Assembly (NCBI GenBank): GCA_902604855.1
Contig: CACLAF010000008.1
Coordinates: 1 to 56,636, forward strand
DNA from: an uncultured SAR86 cluster bacterium
GTDB taxonomy: Bacteria; Pseudomonadota; Gammaproteobacteria; Magnimaribacterales; Magnimaribacteraceae
Direction: 5' to 3'
Length of the DNA stretch: 56,636 nt
Position 1 is the first letter of the stretch, and each line of letters opens with the position of its first letter. The notes under the pieces are model-generated. The model was not told the DNA's origin. It worked only from the letters and a program-made list of their open reading frames with translations, and did not search any database. This document shows, one piece after another, positions 7,377-15,996 of this stretch. Made by a program: the position numbers and the translations under genes.

Positions 7377-8657
7377 ATGAAAAAGTTTCTTACTACTTTT
7401 ACTATCTTCGTGAGTATACTTGTATTTTCTTCTGAAAATGAATCTACAAGCCATATAGAGAAAATCGTACTAGGTTCTGGTTGCTTTTGGGGGGCAGAGA
7501 AAGGTTATGAAGCACTAGAAGGTGTTTTGGATGCTGTGTCTGGTTATGCTGATGGTGAAGGGGTAAGACCAACCTATAGAGAGATTACAAAGTTCTCTAA
7601 TAAATTTAATCCAAATAACCATGCTGAGGTTGTAGAGGTTACCTACAACAAAAACTTGATCACACTTGAAGAATTAATAATTCATTATTTGGAATCTCAT
7701 GATCCCACTCAGCTAAATAGGCAGGGTAATGACATTGGGACCCAGTATAGATCAATAATTCTGTATTCAGATGAGGCACAGCAGAGCAAAATCTTGGAAT
7801 TAATGTCGGAATATCAAACATTGCTTAGAGAAGGTGGATACGGAGATATTCAAACAATCGTAAAACCACTATCACAGTTCTTTGTTGCAGAAAATTTTCA
7901 TCAAGACTATATAAAGAAGAATCCTAATGGTTATTGCCCAGATCATTCAACTGGAATTAAGTTTGCCAGGAATGATTATGAACCCAAAAAAGACAATAAT
8001 CTTTTAAAGATTGGGAAGAGTATAGTCGTCATTGAACCTGAAGGTTTTTGCCCATATTGCCAAAAATTTCGTGAAGATGTTTCTAATGAATATGCAGGGA
8101 CGATACCCTTAGTCTACAGAGATGCATCTAACTTAGAGGGTTTGGCTATAAAGACTCCAACATGGGCTACGCCCACCATACTATTTTTAGAGAGAGGTTC
8201 TGAAGTTTTCGGACATCAAGGTTACTTATCTCCCAAAGAATTTTATCAGGCTCTGGGGCTATTTAAATTAGGAAATACTGAGGCATATCGAGTGGCGTTC
8301 AATGAAGGTACCGATGCAAGATATTGTAAGGAATACGAAATCTTCAAAAATACACCCGACGGAGTTTTCATTGATAAATTAAGCGGTGCTCCTTTATTTG
8401 ATACAAAATATAGATTTAATTCTAGAACAGGCTGGTTATCTTTTACGAGACCTGTTGAAGGTTCTGTATATAGACTTGCAGATAATAGCTATGGAATGAG
8501 AAGGATTGAAATAAGATCGGTAACCTCGGATATACATTTAGGTCACGTATTTCCAGATGGGCCAAACGGTTTACCAAGATACTGTATTAATGCTACAGTT
8601 TTAGAATTCAAAACTAGGGACGAATTTAATAAATTAAAAATTAAGGAGAAGGTATGA
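7377..8657 (+). CDS. msrAB: Secreted MsrA - thioredoxin/glutaredoxin-like - MsrB fusion
   Basis: Repairs oxidised methionine; the fused modules reduce both S- and R-sulfoxides. Order: signal peptide (residues 1-18), MsrA (about 27-196) with catalytic C36 in SGCFWG and C187 in GYCPDH, a thioredoxin-fold module (about 205-295) with redox motif C225-P-Y-C228 and a cis-Pro at P266, then MsrB (about 300-420) with catalytic C403 in RYCIN. The MsrB lacks all four zinc cysteines (GVFIDKLSG and SDIHLGH stand where Cys would be), and the GCGWPSF recycling Cys is replaced (RTGWLSF). The order differs from Neisseria PilB (Trx-MsrA-MsrB). The electron carrier in the middle may reduce both sides. It overlaps the glyoxalase-fold gene by four bases. 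Confidence 0.9.
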   Translation: MKKFLTTFTIFVSILVFSSENESTSHIEKIVLGSGCFWGAEKGYEALEGVLDAVSGYADGEGVRPTYREITKFSNKFNPNNHAEVVEVTYNKNLITLEELIIHYLESHDPTQLNRQGNDIGTQYRSIILYSDEAQQSKILELMSEYQTLLREGGYGDIQTIVKPLSQFFVAENFHQDYIKKNPNGYCPDHSTGIKFARNDYEPKKDNNLLKIGKSIVVIEPEGFCPYCQKFREDVSNEYAGTIPLVYRDASNLEGLAIKTPTWATPTILFLERGSEVFGHQGYLSPKEFYQALGLFKLGNTEAYRVAFNEGTDARYCKEYEIFKNTPDGVFIDKLSGAPLFDTKYRFNSRTGWLSFTRPVEGSVYRLADNSYGMRRIEIRSVTSDIHLGHVFPDGPNGLPRYCINATVLEFKTRDEFNKLKIKEKV

Positions 8658-9034
8658 AGGGAAAAATAGCTAAATACGTGACAGTTGGAACTAATGATTT
8701 AGAAAGAGCAAAAAGTTTTTATGATGCCTTGTTCGAGGATATGGGAGCTACTAGCTTCGGACCCAATGAAAGAAGCTTTTTTTGGACCATCCCTGGAGAT
8801 GATACGAATTTTGCTGTATTTGTTCCTTATGATGGTGAAGAGGCCACTGTGGGTAATGGAAGTATGATAGGTTTTACTATGGAAACCGAAGAAGATGTTA
8901 ATGCTCTGTATGAAAAAGCTTTGTCACTTGGCGCTAGTGATGAGGGAGCTCCGGGTCAAAGGGCACCAATTTTTTATGGTGGATATGTCAGAGATTTAGA
9001 CGGCAACAAACTTACTATTTGTAAGTTTGGCTAA
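8654..9034 (+). CDS. VOC/glyoxalase-fold protein
   Basis: A 126-residue protein of the vicinal oxygen chelate superfamily. It begins KYVTVGTNDLERAKSFYDALF, has a central IPGDDTNFAVFVPYDG strand region and ends FYGGYVRDLDGNKLTICKF, the usual VOC ending. The metal-binding His and Glu positions are not all conserved, so the activity (glyoxalase, dioxygenase, or resistance-type binding) cannot be assigned. Its ATG overlaps the TGA of the Msr gene (ATGA), with AAGGAGAAGG ahead, so it is translated with it. An intrinsic terminator spans its last codons. Confidence 0.82.
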   Translation: MKGKIAKYVTVGTNDLERAKSFYDALFEDMGATSFGPNERSFFWTIPGDDTNFAVFVPYDGEEATVGNGSMIGFTMETEEDVNALYEKALSLGASDEGAPGQRAPIFYGGYVRDLDGNKLTICKFG

Positions 9035-9041
9035 TTTTTTT
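9007..9041 (+). terminator. Intrinsic terminator overlapping the end of the VOC gene
   Basis: Perfect nine-base stem CAAACTTAC (9007-9015) and GTAAGTTTG (9021-9029) with a five-base loop, then seven T at 9035-9041. The stem lies in the last codons and the TAA of the gene, an economical layout. It closes the MAPEG-msrAB-VOC unit. Confidence 0.8.
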
Positions 9042-9405
9042 ACAGAAGATCAGCGATAGTGTCGAATATCACATAAGCTAGTAATATTCTTATTATGAGT
9101 GTGGTTTTTAATGAATCACTCATTTCAATACCCCATTTTTTTTTGGTATTATTAGGTGTTATTTCTGCAGACATGATTCTAAGTCCAGCTTACAAAGCTT
9201 GCTACGAAATAGACTCCCATTACCAAAGGAATGAAGTAACTGATCTCTTTCCCTATTTTGCCTATGGTTCTAAGTTTTAAAGTTTTTTTAGTTTCCATAC
9301 ACAATAGTATGCAATTTCTATGCCAAAACTTTTAAGCTATTGTTATCCTTATTCGTGCGAATTTAGTGCAAATATAATTTCTTTTGTATAAAAAACGAAC
9401 AATTG
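9042..9405. other. Intergenic stretch with no convincing gene
   Basis: Between the terminator and the methyltransferase stop. It holds one weak + strand frame of 61 codons (9095-9280) starting MSVVFNESLISIPHFFLVLL; it has no Shine-Dalgarno, no recognisable domain and no coupled neighbour. I see no RNA fold, repeat or clear promoter. It is one of only two long non-coding gaps in the window. Confidence 0.5.
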
Positions 9406-10248
9406 CTACTTTCTTGCAGTAACTATCCAGGTTGCACTTGGAAACAAAAGCCCATCGCCATTATGAAACTCTGAAAACTTAAGAATCAATGCTTGAAGAA
9501 TCTCATCTTTCAGTTCTTCTTTTGAATTTTTTAGCATTTCAGTTACTACCGGATTAATAGTTAAGTAGTCTTCACAAGCTTCCTCAATTGATTTTCCTGA
9601 AAACATAACTATGTCTTCTTGATTATCTTCTATTTCTATATCTTTAAAACTTGATCGATCTAGAATATCTGAAATATAACTTTTATCTTCAAAAGCGAAG
9701 GGTCCAGGGCTCTTTGGTGGAGGAGAGGGTAGATCAAGGTACTCTTTTATAACTTGTAAAGATAAACTCTGCCAAGGATTTAAAGATGGATTTTGCCAAC
9801 ATACAAAACTGAGTTGACCATTTTCTTTTAAAGATTTGTATATGTTTGAAAAAGCCTGGTATGGATCTTCAAAAAACATAACGCCAAATCTAGAAAAGGC
9901 AATATCAAAATCAGATGGCATATTGTCAACTTGCACATCTAAAACTTGAAAATTAGCATTAGATAAAGATTGATCAGAAGCATTTTGAGCTGCCCTAGCT
10001 AGCATAGGCTCGGATATATCTACCCCTATGATCTCTCCTTCGCCTAATTGCTTGGCAATTTCTAGAGTAGTTGCGCCACAACCACAACCAATATCTATTA
10101 TTTTTGTTACTCCACTTAAATCTAGTTTACTTATTGCTTTAGTCCCCAATGGATTAAGCATAATATCCATCTCACTTTGTTTGTTTACCCACACATCACC
10201 ACCTGAACCAGACCAGAATTGTTTCTGTTTTAAATTTATTTCTTCCAT
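9406..10248 (-). CDS. Class I SAM-dependent methyltransferase
   Basis: A Rossmann-fold methyltransferase of 280 residues. Motif I is IIDIGCGCGATTLEIA, the acidic SAM-ribose residue follows in IIGVDISEPMLARA, and FDIAFSRFGVMFF is the usual post-II/IV region; CWQNPSLNPWQ is common in UbiE/COQ5-like class I enzymes acting on small molecules. The start is placed at the ATG at 10248 because AAGGA lies seven bases ahead; ATGs at 10254 and 10272 are in frame but badly placed. The substrate is unknown. It is divergent from the cystathionine beta-synthase gene. Confidence 0.85.
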   Translation of the reverse strand: MEEINLKQKQFWSGSGGDVWVNKQSEMDIMLNPLGTKAISKLDLSGVTKIIDIGCGCGATTLEIAKQLGEGEIIGVDISEPMLARAAQNASDQSLSNANFQVLDVQVDNMPSDFDIAFSRFGVMFFEDPYQAFSNIYKSLKENGQLSFVCWQNPSLNPWQSLSLQVIKEYLDLPSPPPKSPGPFAFEDKSYISDILDRSSFKDIEIEDNQEDIVMFSGKSIEEACEDYLTINPVVTEMLKNSKEELKDEILQALILKFSEFHNGDGLLFPSATWIVTARK

Positions 10249-10308
10249 AGTCATATCCTTATATTGATACATATCATTTTATAAGAATTAATGTAAGATT
10301 TGCACCTT

Positions 10309-11685
10309 ATGAGTATGGACGTGAATGACTCCCTTTTAGATCTAATAGGTAATACACCTATGATGAAATTAAAGTCTCTTGATACAGGGCCTTGCGACCT
10401 TTATGTGAAATTAGAATTGAACAATCCTGGAGGATCCATAAAAGATAGAGTCGGTCTATCTATCATTGAGGAAGCAGAGAAGTCGGGTGAACTAAAACCC
10501 GGTGGAACAATTATAGAAGCTACAGCAGGTAATACTGGAATTGGGTTAGCATTAATAGCAGCTTTAAAAGGTTATAAAATTATTTTGGTAATTCCAGACA
10601 AGATGAGTAGAGAAAAAATCTTACATCTCGAGGGTCTCGGCGCTGAGATAATTTTAACAAGATCTGATGTTCCGGAAGGTCATCCTGAATATTATCAAGA
10701 TATGGCTAGAAAGTTAGCCCAAGAAACACCAGGAGCATTTCTTGCAAATCAATTTGGCAACCCAGCTAATCCAACTGCTCATAGGACAACCACAGCACCT
10801 GAAATATGGGAGCAAATGCAAGGGAATATTGATGCAGTAGTAGCAGGGGTAGGCTCTGGTGGAACACTTACAGGACTTGCAGAGTTCTTCAAGTCTAAAG
10901 ATCCATCTATCTGCATGGTTGCAGCCGATCCTGAAGGTTCCATAATTTCAGATGCAGTTCTCAAAGGTGAATATAATTACGATGGTGGAAGCTGGCTAGT
11001 AGAGGGTGTAGGAGAAGATTTTATCCCTGATACATTCGAGGTATCTCTTATGGATGATGCTGAAACGGTCTCAGATAAAGAAGCTTTTGAAGTCTTACAA
11101 ATCATTTTGAAAGAAGAGGGTATTCTTGGCGGATCTTCCACAGGCACTTTGGTTGCTGCTGCAGCAAAGTGGTGTCGTAAGCAAAAGGAACATAAAAATG
11201 TTGTGACCTTTATATGCGACACAGGTAACAAATATTTATCAAAAGCTTTCAATAAGGCCTGGTTACAGGATAACAATCTCCTTGATTTGAAGATTTATGG
11301 AGACTTAAGGGATTTAATCAACAGAAGAGCTGATCAAGGAGAAATGATAAGTGTGAACGAAACCGATTCTCTTCTTGTTGCATATAATAGAATGAGAGCA
11401 TCGGACGTATCTCAAATCCCGGTTATGAATAACAATAAGTTAATGGGTATTCTCGATGAAGAAGATTTACTTTTTGCTGTCAGTAAAGATCAATCTTCTT
11501 TCTCTAATAATGTTTCTGATTACATGATGGATCATTTAGACACATTACAATTTGATGCATCGAAAGATGAATTACTTTCAATACTTACCGAAGGTAAAGT
11601 AGCCATAATTTATGACGGTGAAACTTTTATTGGTTTTGTAACTAAAGTAGATTTAATTAATTACTATCGTAATAAATTCAAATAG
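10309..11685 (+). CDS. cbs: Cystathionine beta-synthase with C-terminal CBS domains
   Basis: PLP enzyme that condenses serine (or O-acetylserine) with homocysteine to give cystathionine, the first step from homocysteine toward cysteine. The N-terminal 320 residues form the fold type II domain: PLP lysine K45 in GGSIKDRVG, EATAGNTGIGLALIA, and GSGGTLTGL. The last 125 residues form a CBS-domain pair (ISVNETDSLLVAYNRM, SQIPVMNNNKLMGILDEEDLL), usual in the true beta-synthase and absent from plain cysteine synthase; they may sense an adenosyl ligand. The start is the ATG at 10309; a TTG three codons earlier is in frame. It lies five bases before the gamma-lyase gene, so the pathway is one operon. 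Confidence 0.9.
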   Translation: MSMDVNDSLLDLIGNTPMMKLKSLDTGPCDLYVKLELNNPGGSIKDRVGLSIIEEAEKSGELKPGGTIIEATAGNTGIGLALIAALKGYKIILVIPDKMSREKILHLEGLGAEIILTRSDVPEGHPEYYQDMARKLAQETPGAFLANQFGNPANPTAHRTTTAPEIWEQMQGNIDAVVAGVGSGGTLTGLAEFFKSKDPSICMVAADPEGSIISDAVLKGEYNYDGGSWLVEGVGEDFIPDTFEVSLMDDAETVSDKEAFEVLQIILKEEGILGGSSTGTLVAAAAKWCRKQKEHKNVVTFICDTGNKYLSKAFNKAWLQDNNLLDLKIYGDLRDLINRRADQGEMISVNETDSLLVAYNRMRASDVSQIPVMNNNKLMGILDEEDLLFAVSKDQSSFSNNVSDYMMDHLDTLQFDASKDELLSILTEGKVAIIYDGETFIGFVTKVDLINYYRNKFK

Positions 11686-11690
11686 TCTTT

Positions 11691-12857
11691 ATGTCTGTGA
11701 AAAAGAATAAACAAGGGTTTGAAACAAGAGCCATTCATGCTGGACAAGAACCCGATCCAACTACTGGGGCCATAATGACTCCTATTTATACAAGCTCAAC
11801 TTACGTGCAAGAAAGTCCTGGAGTGCACAAAGGCTATGATTATTCAAGAAGTACTAACCCAACTCGTAAAGCACTGGAATCTTGCATAGCTGATCTAGAG
11901 GGTAGTACTTTCGGATATGCTTTTGCTTCAGGTATGGCAGCAAGTGCGACTGTATTAGAACTTCTAGATGCCGGTGATCATGTGATTGCAATGGATGATT
12001 TGTATGGGGGAACTTATCGACTTTTTGAGAATGTAAGAAAACGCTCTGCTGGACTCAATTTTACATTTTGTGATTTAAGCAATCTAAACAACCTTGAAGC
12101 ATCCATTAATGATAAGACAAGAATGATTTGGGTTGAGAGCCCTACAAATCCTCTTCTTAAAATCGCTGATTTATCTGCTATCTCTGCTTTTGCTAAACAA
12201 CATAACTTAATCTCAGTTTGCGATAATACTTTCTGCTCTCCTTTTGTTCAGAATCCAATAGAACTAGGTTTTGATATTGTCGTTCATTCTGCAACTAAGT
12301 ACTTGAATGGTCATTCGGACTTAATAGGAGGAATTATAGTTTGTTCACCAGATAAAGAAAAAATAGCTAACGAAATTCTTTATCTACAAAATGCTGTAGG
12401 TTCAATTATGAATCCATTTGATTCATTTTTGCTATTGAGAAGTTTAAAGACCCTGCCAGTTAGAATGGAAAGACATTGTAAAAATGCGCTGGATATTGCT
12501 GTTTTTTTAGAGTCCCACTCTTCAATTGAGAAGGTAATTTATCCTGGTTTAGAAAGTCATCCACAGCACAATATTGCCAAGAAGCAAATGAATGGATTTG
12601 GAGGCATGATTTCGGTGGTAATAAAAGGCGGTTTAGAAAGTGCTACTAACTTTCTTGAAAAAACAAAATTATTTTCTTTGGCAGAGAGTCTAGGGGGGGT
12701 TGAGAGTCTCATTGAGCACCCAGCAATTATGACTCACGCATCAATTCCACCTGAAATTCGAGAAGAGATTGGAATAAGTGATGGTCTGGTGAGACTTTCA
12801 GTAGGTATAGAGTCTATCGACGATTTATTGGAAGATATAGAAAATTCTTTAACCTAA
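11691..12857 (+). CDS. Cystathionine gamma-lyase / gamma-synthase family PLP enzyme
   Basis: A 388-residue Cys/Met-metabolism PLP enzyme. The Schiff-base lysine is K203 in HSATKYLNGHSD; YSRSTNPTR and ASGMAASATVL near the N-terminus are typical, as is SLGGVESLIEHPA at the C-terminal end. Sequence alone does not separate gamma-lyase from gamma-synthase. The neighbouring cystathionine beta-synthase favours the lyase (reverse transsulfuration to cysteine). Its end overlaps the convergent pyrB stop by four bases. Confidence 0.88.
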   Translation: MSVKKNKQGFETRAIHAGQEPDPTTGAIMTPIYTSSTYVQESPGVHKGYDYSRSTNPTRKALESCIADLEGSTFGYAFASGMAASATVLELLDAGDHVIAMDDLYGGTYRLFENVRKRSAGLNFTFCDLSNLNNLEASINDKTRMIWVESPTNPLLKIADLSAISAFAKQHNLISVCDNTFCSPFVQNPIELGFDIVVHSATKYLNGHSDLIGGIIVCSPDKEKIANEILYLQNAVGSIMNPFDSFLLLRSLKTLPVRMERHCKNALDIAVFLESHSSIEKVIYPGLESHPQHNIAKKQMNGFGGMISVVIKGGLESATNFLEKTKLFSLAESLGGVESLIEHPAIMTHASIPPEIREEIGISDGLVRLSVGIESIDDLLEDIENSLT

Positions 12858-13867
12858 TTATCTAAACCTACTTTCCAGTTGACTCTTCTTGAAGATTCCT
12901 CAATTTTATTCTCTACACCCAGAACTAAAGCAAACATGGCCATCCTAATTACAACGCCATTATCTGCCTGCCTAAAAATTGCTAGATTGGGATTTTCGTA
13001 TAGGTCGCTATCTAATTCATTTGCATCACTTCTAGAGTCTCTGGGTAAGGGATGCATAATTACAGTATTAGGTTCACAATTGGCAGTATAAATAGATTGA
13101 TTAAGGCTAAGAAGTCCTCTGTATTTATTGGCATCGGATTTACTTTTAAATCTTTCTTCTTGAATTCTGGTTACATAAATAATGTCAACTTCAGATATAC
13201 CTTCTTCAAGATTCTCAGTCTCAGAGAGATTTAGACCAGATTCATTTAGCTGATTTAATAACTTTGGAGGAAGTTTTAGTTCTTTAGGAGAAATGAGATT
13301 TAATTTTACATTAGAATAAAAAGAGAGAATTTTACATAATGAGTGAACAGCTCTTCCATATTTCAAATCTCCCACTAAAGCAATTCTAAGGCCATCTAAA
13401 TTTTTATTATTTTCTGATAGTTCCTTTTGAATAGTATAGAGATCTAGAAGAGCTTGAGAGGGATGCTCATTTGATCCATCCCCGGCATTTATCACCGGAA
13501 CTCTACTTGAATCTGCAAAGCGTTTTATAGATCCATTTTCAGGATGTCGCATAACTATAATATCGCTATATCCACTGAGAACTTGAGCTGTATCAGCAAG
13601 AGATTCACCTTTAGCAAGGGAAGAGCTTCCTACTTCTGTAATTTCTCTAACATTTCCTCCAAGTAGGTTGAATGAGGCTCCGAAGCTTATCCTAGTTCTT
13701 GTGCTAGGTTCAAAGAACATATTCCCTAGGATCGCGCCTTCAAGCACTCTTGTTATTTTTTCTTTGGAAGCGAAAGGTTCTAATTTGTCTGCAACAGAAA
13801 ATAATTTTTCTATGCCTTTACGATCGAATTGATCTATAGAGAGGATGTGGTTACCGCTAAAATCCAT
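12854..13867 (-). CDS. pyrB: Aspartate carbamoyltransferase catalytic subunit
   Basis: Catalyses carbamoyl phosphate + aspartate to carbamoyl aspartate, the committed step of pyrimidine synthesis. Carbamoyl-phosphate loop S55-T-R-T-R59 in FFEPSTRTRISFG, then GSSSLAKGESLADTA with its Ser/Lys loop, HPSQALLDLYTI, and HPLPRDSR near the end. At 337 residues it is slightly longer than the E. coli chain (about 311). No pyrI regulatory subunit or pyrC is adjacent. The gene is alone on the minus strand and overlaps the transsulfuration operon at the 3' end. Confidence 0.92.
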   Translation of the reverse strand: MDFSGNHILSIDQFDRKGIEKLFSVADKLEPFASKEKITRVLEGAILGNMFFEPSTRTRISFGASFNLLGGNVREITEVGSSSLAKGESLADTAQVLSGYSDIIVMRHPENGSIKRFADSSRVPVINAGDGSNEHPSQALLDLYTIQKELSENNKNLDGLRIALVGDLKYGRAVHSLCKILSFYSNVKLNLISPKELKLPPKLLNQLNESGLNLSETENLEEGISEVDIIYVTRIQEERFKSKSDANKYRGLLSLNQSIYTANCEPNTVIMHPLPRDSRSDANELDSDLYENPNLAIFRQADNGVVIRMAMFALVLGVENKIEESSRRVNWKVGLDN

Positions 13868-13908
13868 CTATTACTAACTTTTGAAATGGCATCTTATCAT
13901 CTTTAGCT

Positions 13909-15996
13909 TTAATTAAGATAGTTTAAGAAAATTGGGGATGACCAAGCCCTTTCTCCAATAGGAGCCAAACAGTCATCAGAAGGTTCAAATTCTGGTCCAC
14001 TTGCATAACAGGGTTTAATTTTTATACATTCTCCCTTTTCGTTGTATTCACAACGAAGAGGATCTCCCCCTACAGCAAGGCTTTCTTCTTGAATGGCTCT
14101 TATGTAGTAAACCGAACTAACTTTGTCTTTACTAAATTCTTTGTCTTCGAAAGACACTAAACAACCTTGGCCGGTATCATTGCAGTCAAAAACTAACCAT
14201 GGATCTTGAATAGCACTATCCAACGCATCTAAATTTTCGGTAGGTGTTATTTTAATAACCTCAATTCTATCTATCAAATTTCTTTCGTTAGTTGGGTTGT
14301 AGCACTCATTTAAGCATAGACGTTCCACCTCTTCTTTTAACATAGAATTATTTACATAATCAGGACACCCGGGAAGCTGTTTATAGGATCCAACAGCTCT
14401 TACTTCAAAAAATGGATTCTCAGAAAAAGCTAATTCACTTCCCATAGGAACTTCTTCCTGACTATTAATTAAATTAAACCAAAGTAAGATTCTTTCACCC
14501 GATGTTGCATATACTTCTCTCTCATATAAAGAATCATAAATTTTGTTCCTATCTAGCCTATCAGCATGAACTGCAACTAAACCTCCTGTTGAATAAAAAG
14601 ATGCACCTCGTTCAGGAGGTAGTATCCAAGTTAAATTATCTTTAGCTCCCCAAGAATCTCCCATCGATTTTCTTGCAAATTCTTTATAACCAGCTCCAGC
14701 CCTGGCCTTATGATTATCTGTTGATCCTATGAGACCCAATTTAAAGGAATTTAAGACTCCACTTGTATTAATTTGAGATGCTAATGCAGCTTGAGAGCTC
14801 ATAGCAGGCCTGTAGGTATAGGCTGGAAGAAAAGAATCTTTTAGTTGTCCACATTGATTCCAATCTTCTTCTGTTGCATTTTCAACTAGACCAAATCTTA
14901 ATAATCCTGAGGCATTATTGGCAAACTGTTCTTTAATATCATTTGCTTTATCTGCACATGCAACACCAGTTTCCTTTTTACATTGCTCATTAACTATTAA
15001 TCCCGCCCTCCAGCAACAAGGCTCAAAGTTATCTGTTGGAGGAGGGCATTTGAATATTCCTGAAGAAATTTCTTCAGCATGAAGGAATTTCCGGTAGATT
15101 TCTGAATTTCCATGACCCGAATATACTTCCATAAGTCTTTGTTTATCAGGATCATGATTACCATTATAGAGTTGGGAGCTCATACTAGAATTCGCTGGAG
15201 AGTGTATTCCCCATGTTGTCCCATGCGGTATGACGATTGCTTCTAACCCAAGCTCATCAAGTCTAGTAAATAGTTCTTTCGGAGTTTCAGCTCTTTCTTT
15301 ACATTCCTCATTTAAATTCCTTTCTTGATCACAAAATGGAATCGAATAGGATTCTTCTCTGAATTTAAGGAAATCAAAATCAATTGCTTCAGGAGGAAAA
15401 TCAGCAACTAAGGGTAAAAAAGGTGTTAGGCCATTTTCAATCAGCAAATCAAGACCGGTTAGGCCTGCTCCAATTGGTACATCAGGAACATTATTTAAGT
15501 CTCTAAGGATTACATTTTTATGAGCATAGTGTGTTTCTGGATTAGCCCCCATTTGTGTCCATTCCCAACCGGCAAAAACAACCAGATCCTTATTGTTTTC
15601 ATCTGAAATAGAATCACAGTTCCTCATAGATTCTAGGGAATCTTGCCACATCTTCCTAGTCATGCCTTCTGCGTGGTCAGTAATTGAAAAAAAGTCCAAA
15701 GAGGAGCAAAAACGAGCAAAATTACATGCATCAGCTGGAGGATGAACTCCTTCTCCCTGAAGCATGGGTAAGCTGAAGAGAAAAGCATCTTGTGAAAAGG
15801 TAGTGTGAACATGCAAATCGCCAAAGAATATTTGCTTTTCACTTAATGGAGTATTGTCAACTGGTCTAGGAGAATAGACTAATTCTCCATCTTCAGGAAG
15901 ATTGCCTACTAGGCCTGAAGAGGAAATAAAGACATAGATAAATATTAAAAGAAAAGGACTTAAAACTAATCCTATTAATTTTAAGACTCTAAGCAT
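13909..15996 (-). CDS. DUF3604 protein, PHP-like metal hydrolase, membrane anchored
   Basis: A 695-residue protein with an N-terminal hydrophobic segment (residues 8-28) that anchors or exports it. DUF3604 proteins carry a PHP-like metal site. Here the signature is FFGDLHVHTTFSQDA (H62, H64) and FFSITDHAEG (D107, H108), with DNHKARAGAG further on. Many cysteines in the mature part suggest a disulfide-rich periplasmic or surface protein. The biochemical function is not established in the family, though members are frequent in marine and soil bacteria. It overlaps the upstream PhyH gene by eight bases, so the two are probably co-expressed. Confidence 0.85.
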   Translation of the reverse strand: MLRVLKLIGLVLSPFLLIFIYVFISSSGLVGNLPEDGELVYSPRPVDNTPLSEKQIFFGDLHVHTTFSQDAFLFSLPMLQGEGVHPPADACNFARFCSSLDFFSITDHAEGMTRKMWQDSLESMRNCDSISDENNKDLVVFAGWEWTQMGANPETHYAHKNVILRDLNNVPDVPIGAGLTGLDLLIENGLTPFLPLVADFPPEAIDFDFLKFREESYSIPFCDQERNLNEECKERAETPKELFTRLDELGLEAIVIPHGTTWGIHSPANSSMSSQLYNGNHDPDKQRLMEVYSGHGNSEIYRKFLHAEEISSGIFKCPPPTDNFEPCCWRAGLIVNEQCKKETGVACADKANDIKEQFANNASGLLRFGLVENATEEDWNQCGQLKDSFLPAYTYRPAMSSQAALASQINTSGVLNSFKLGLIGSTDNHKARAGAGYKEFARKSMGDSWGAKDNLTWILPPERGASFYSTGGLVAVHADRLDRNKIYDSLYEREVYATSGERILLWFNLINSQEEVPMGSELAFSENPFFEVRAVGSYKQLPGCPDYVNNSMLKEEVERLCLNECYNPTNERNLIDRIEVIKITPTENLDALDSAIQDPWLVFDCNDTGQGCLVSFEDKEFSKDKVSSVYYIRAIQEESLAVGGDPLRCEYNEKGECIKIKPCYASGPEFEPSDDCLAPIGERAWSSPIFLNYLN

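Noticed and set aside
9095-9280. 61-codon + strand frame as a gene
   Set aside because: No Shine-Dalgarno, no recognisable motif, no tight neighbour; sits alone in a non-coding gap.
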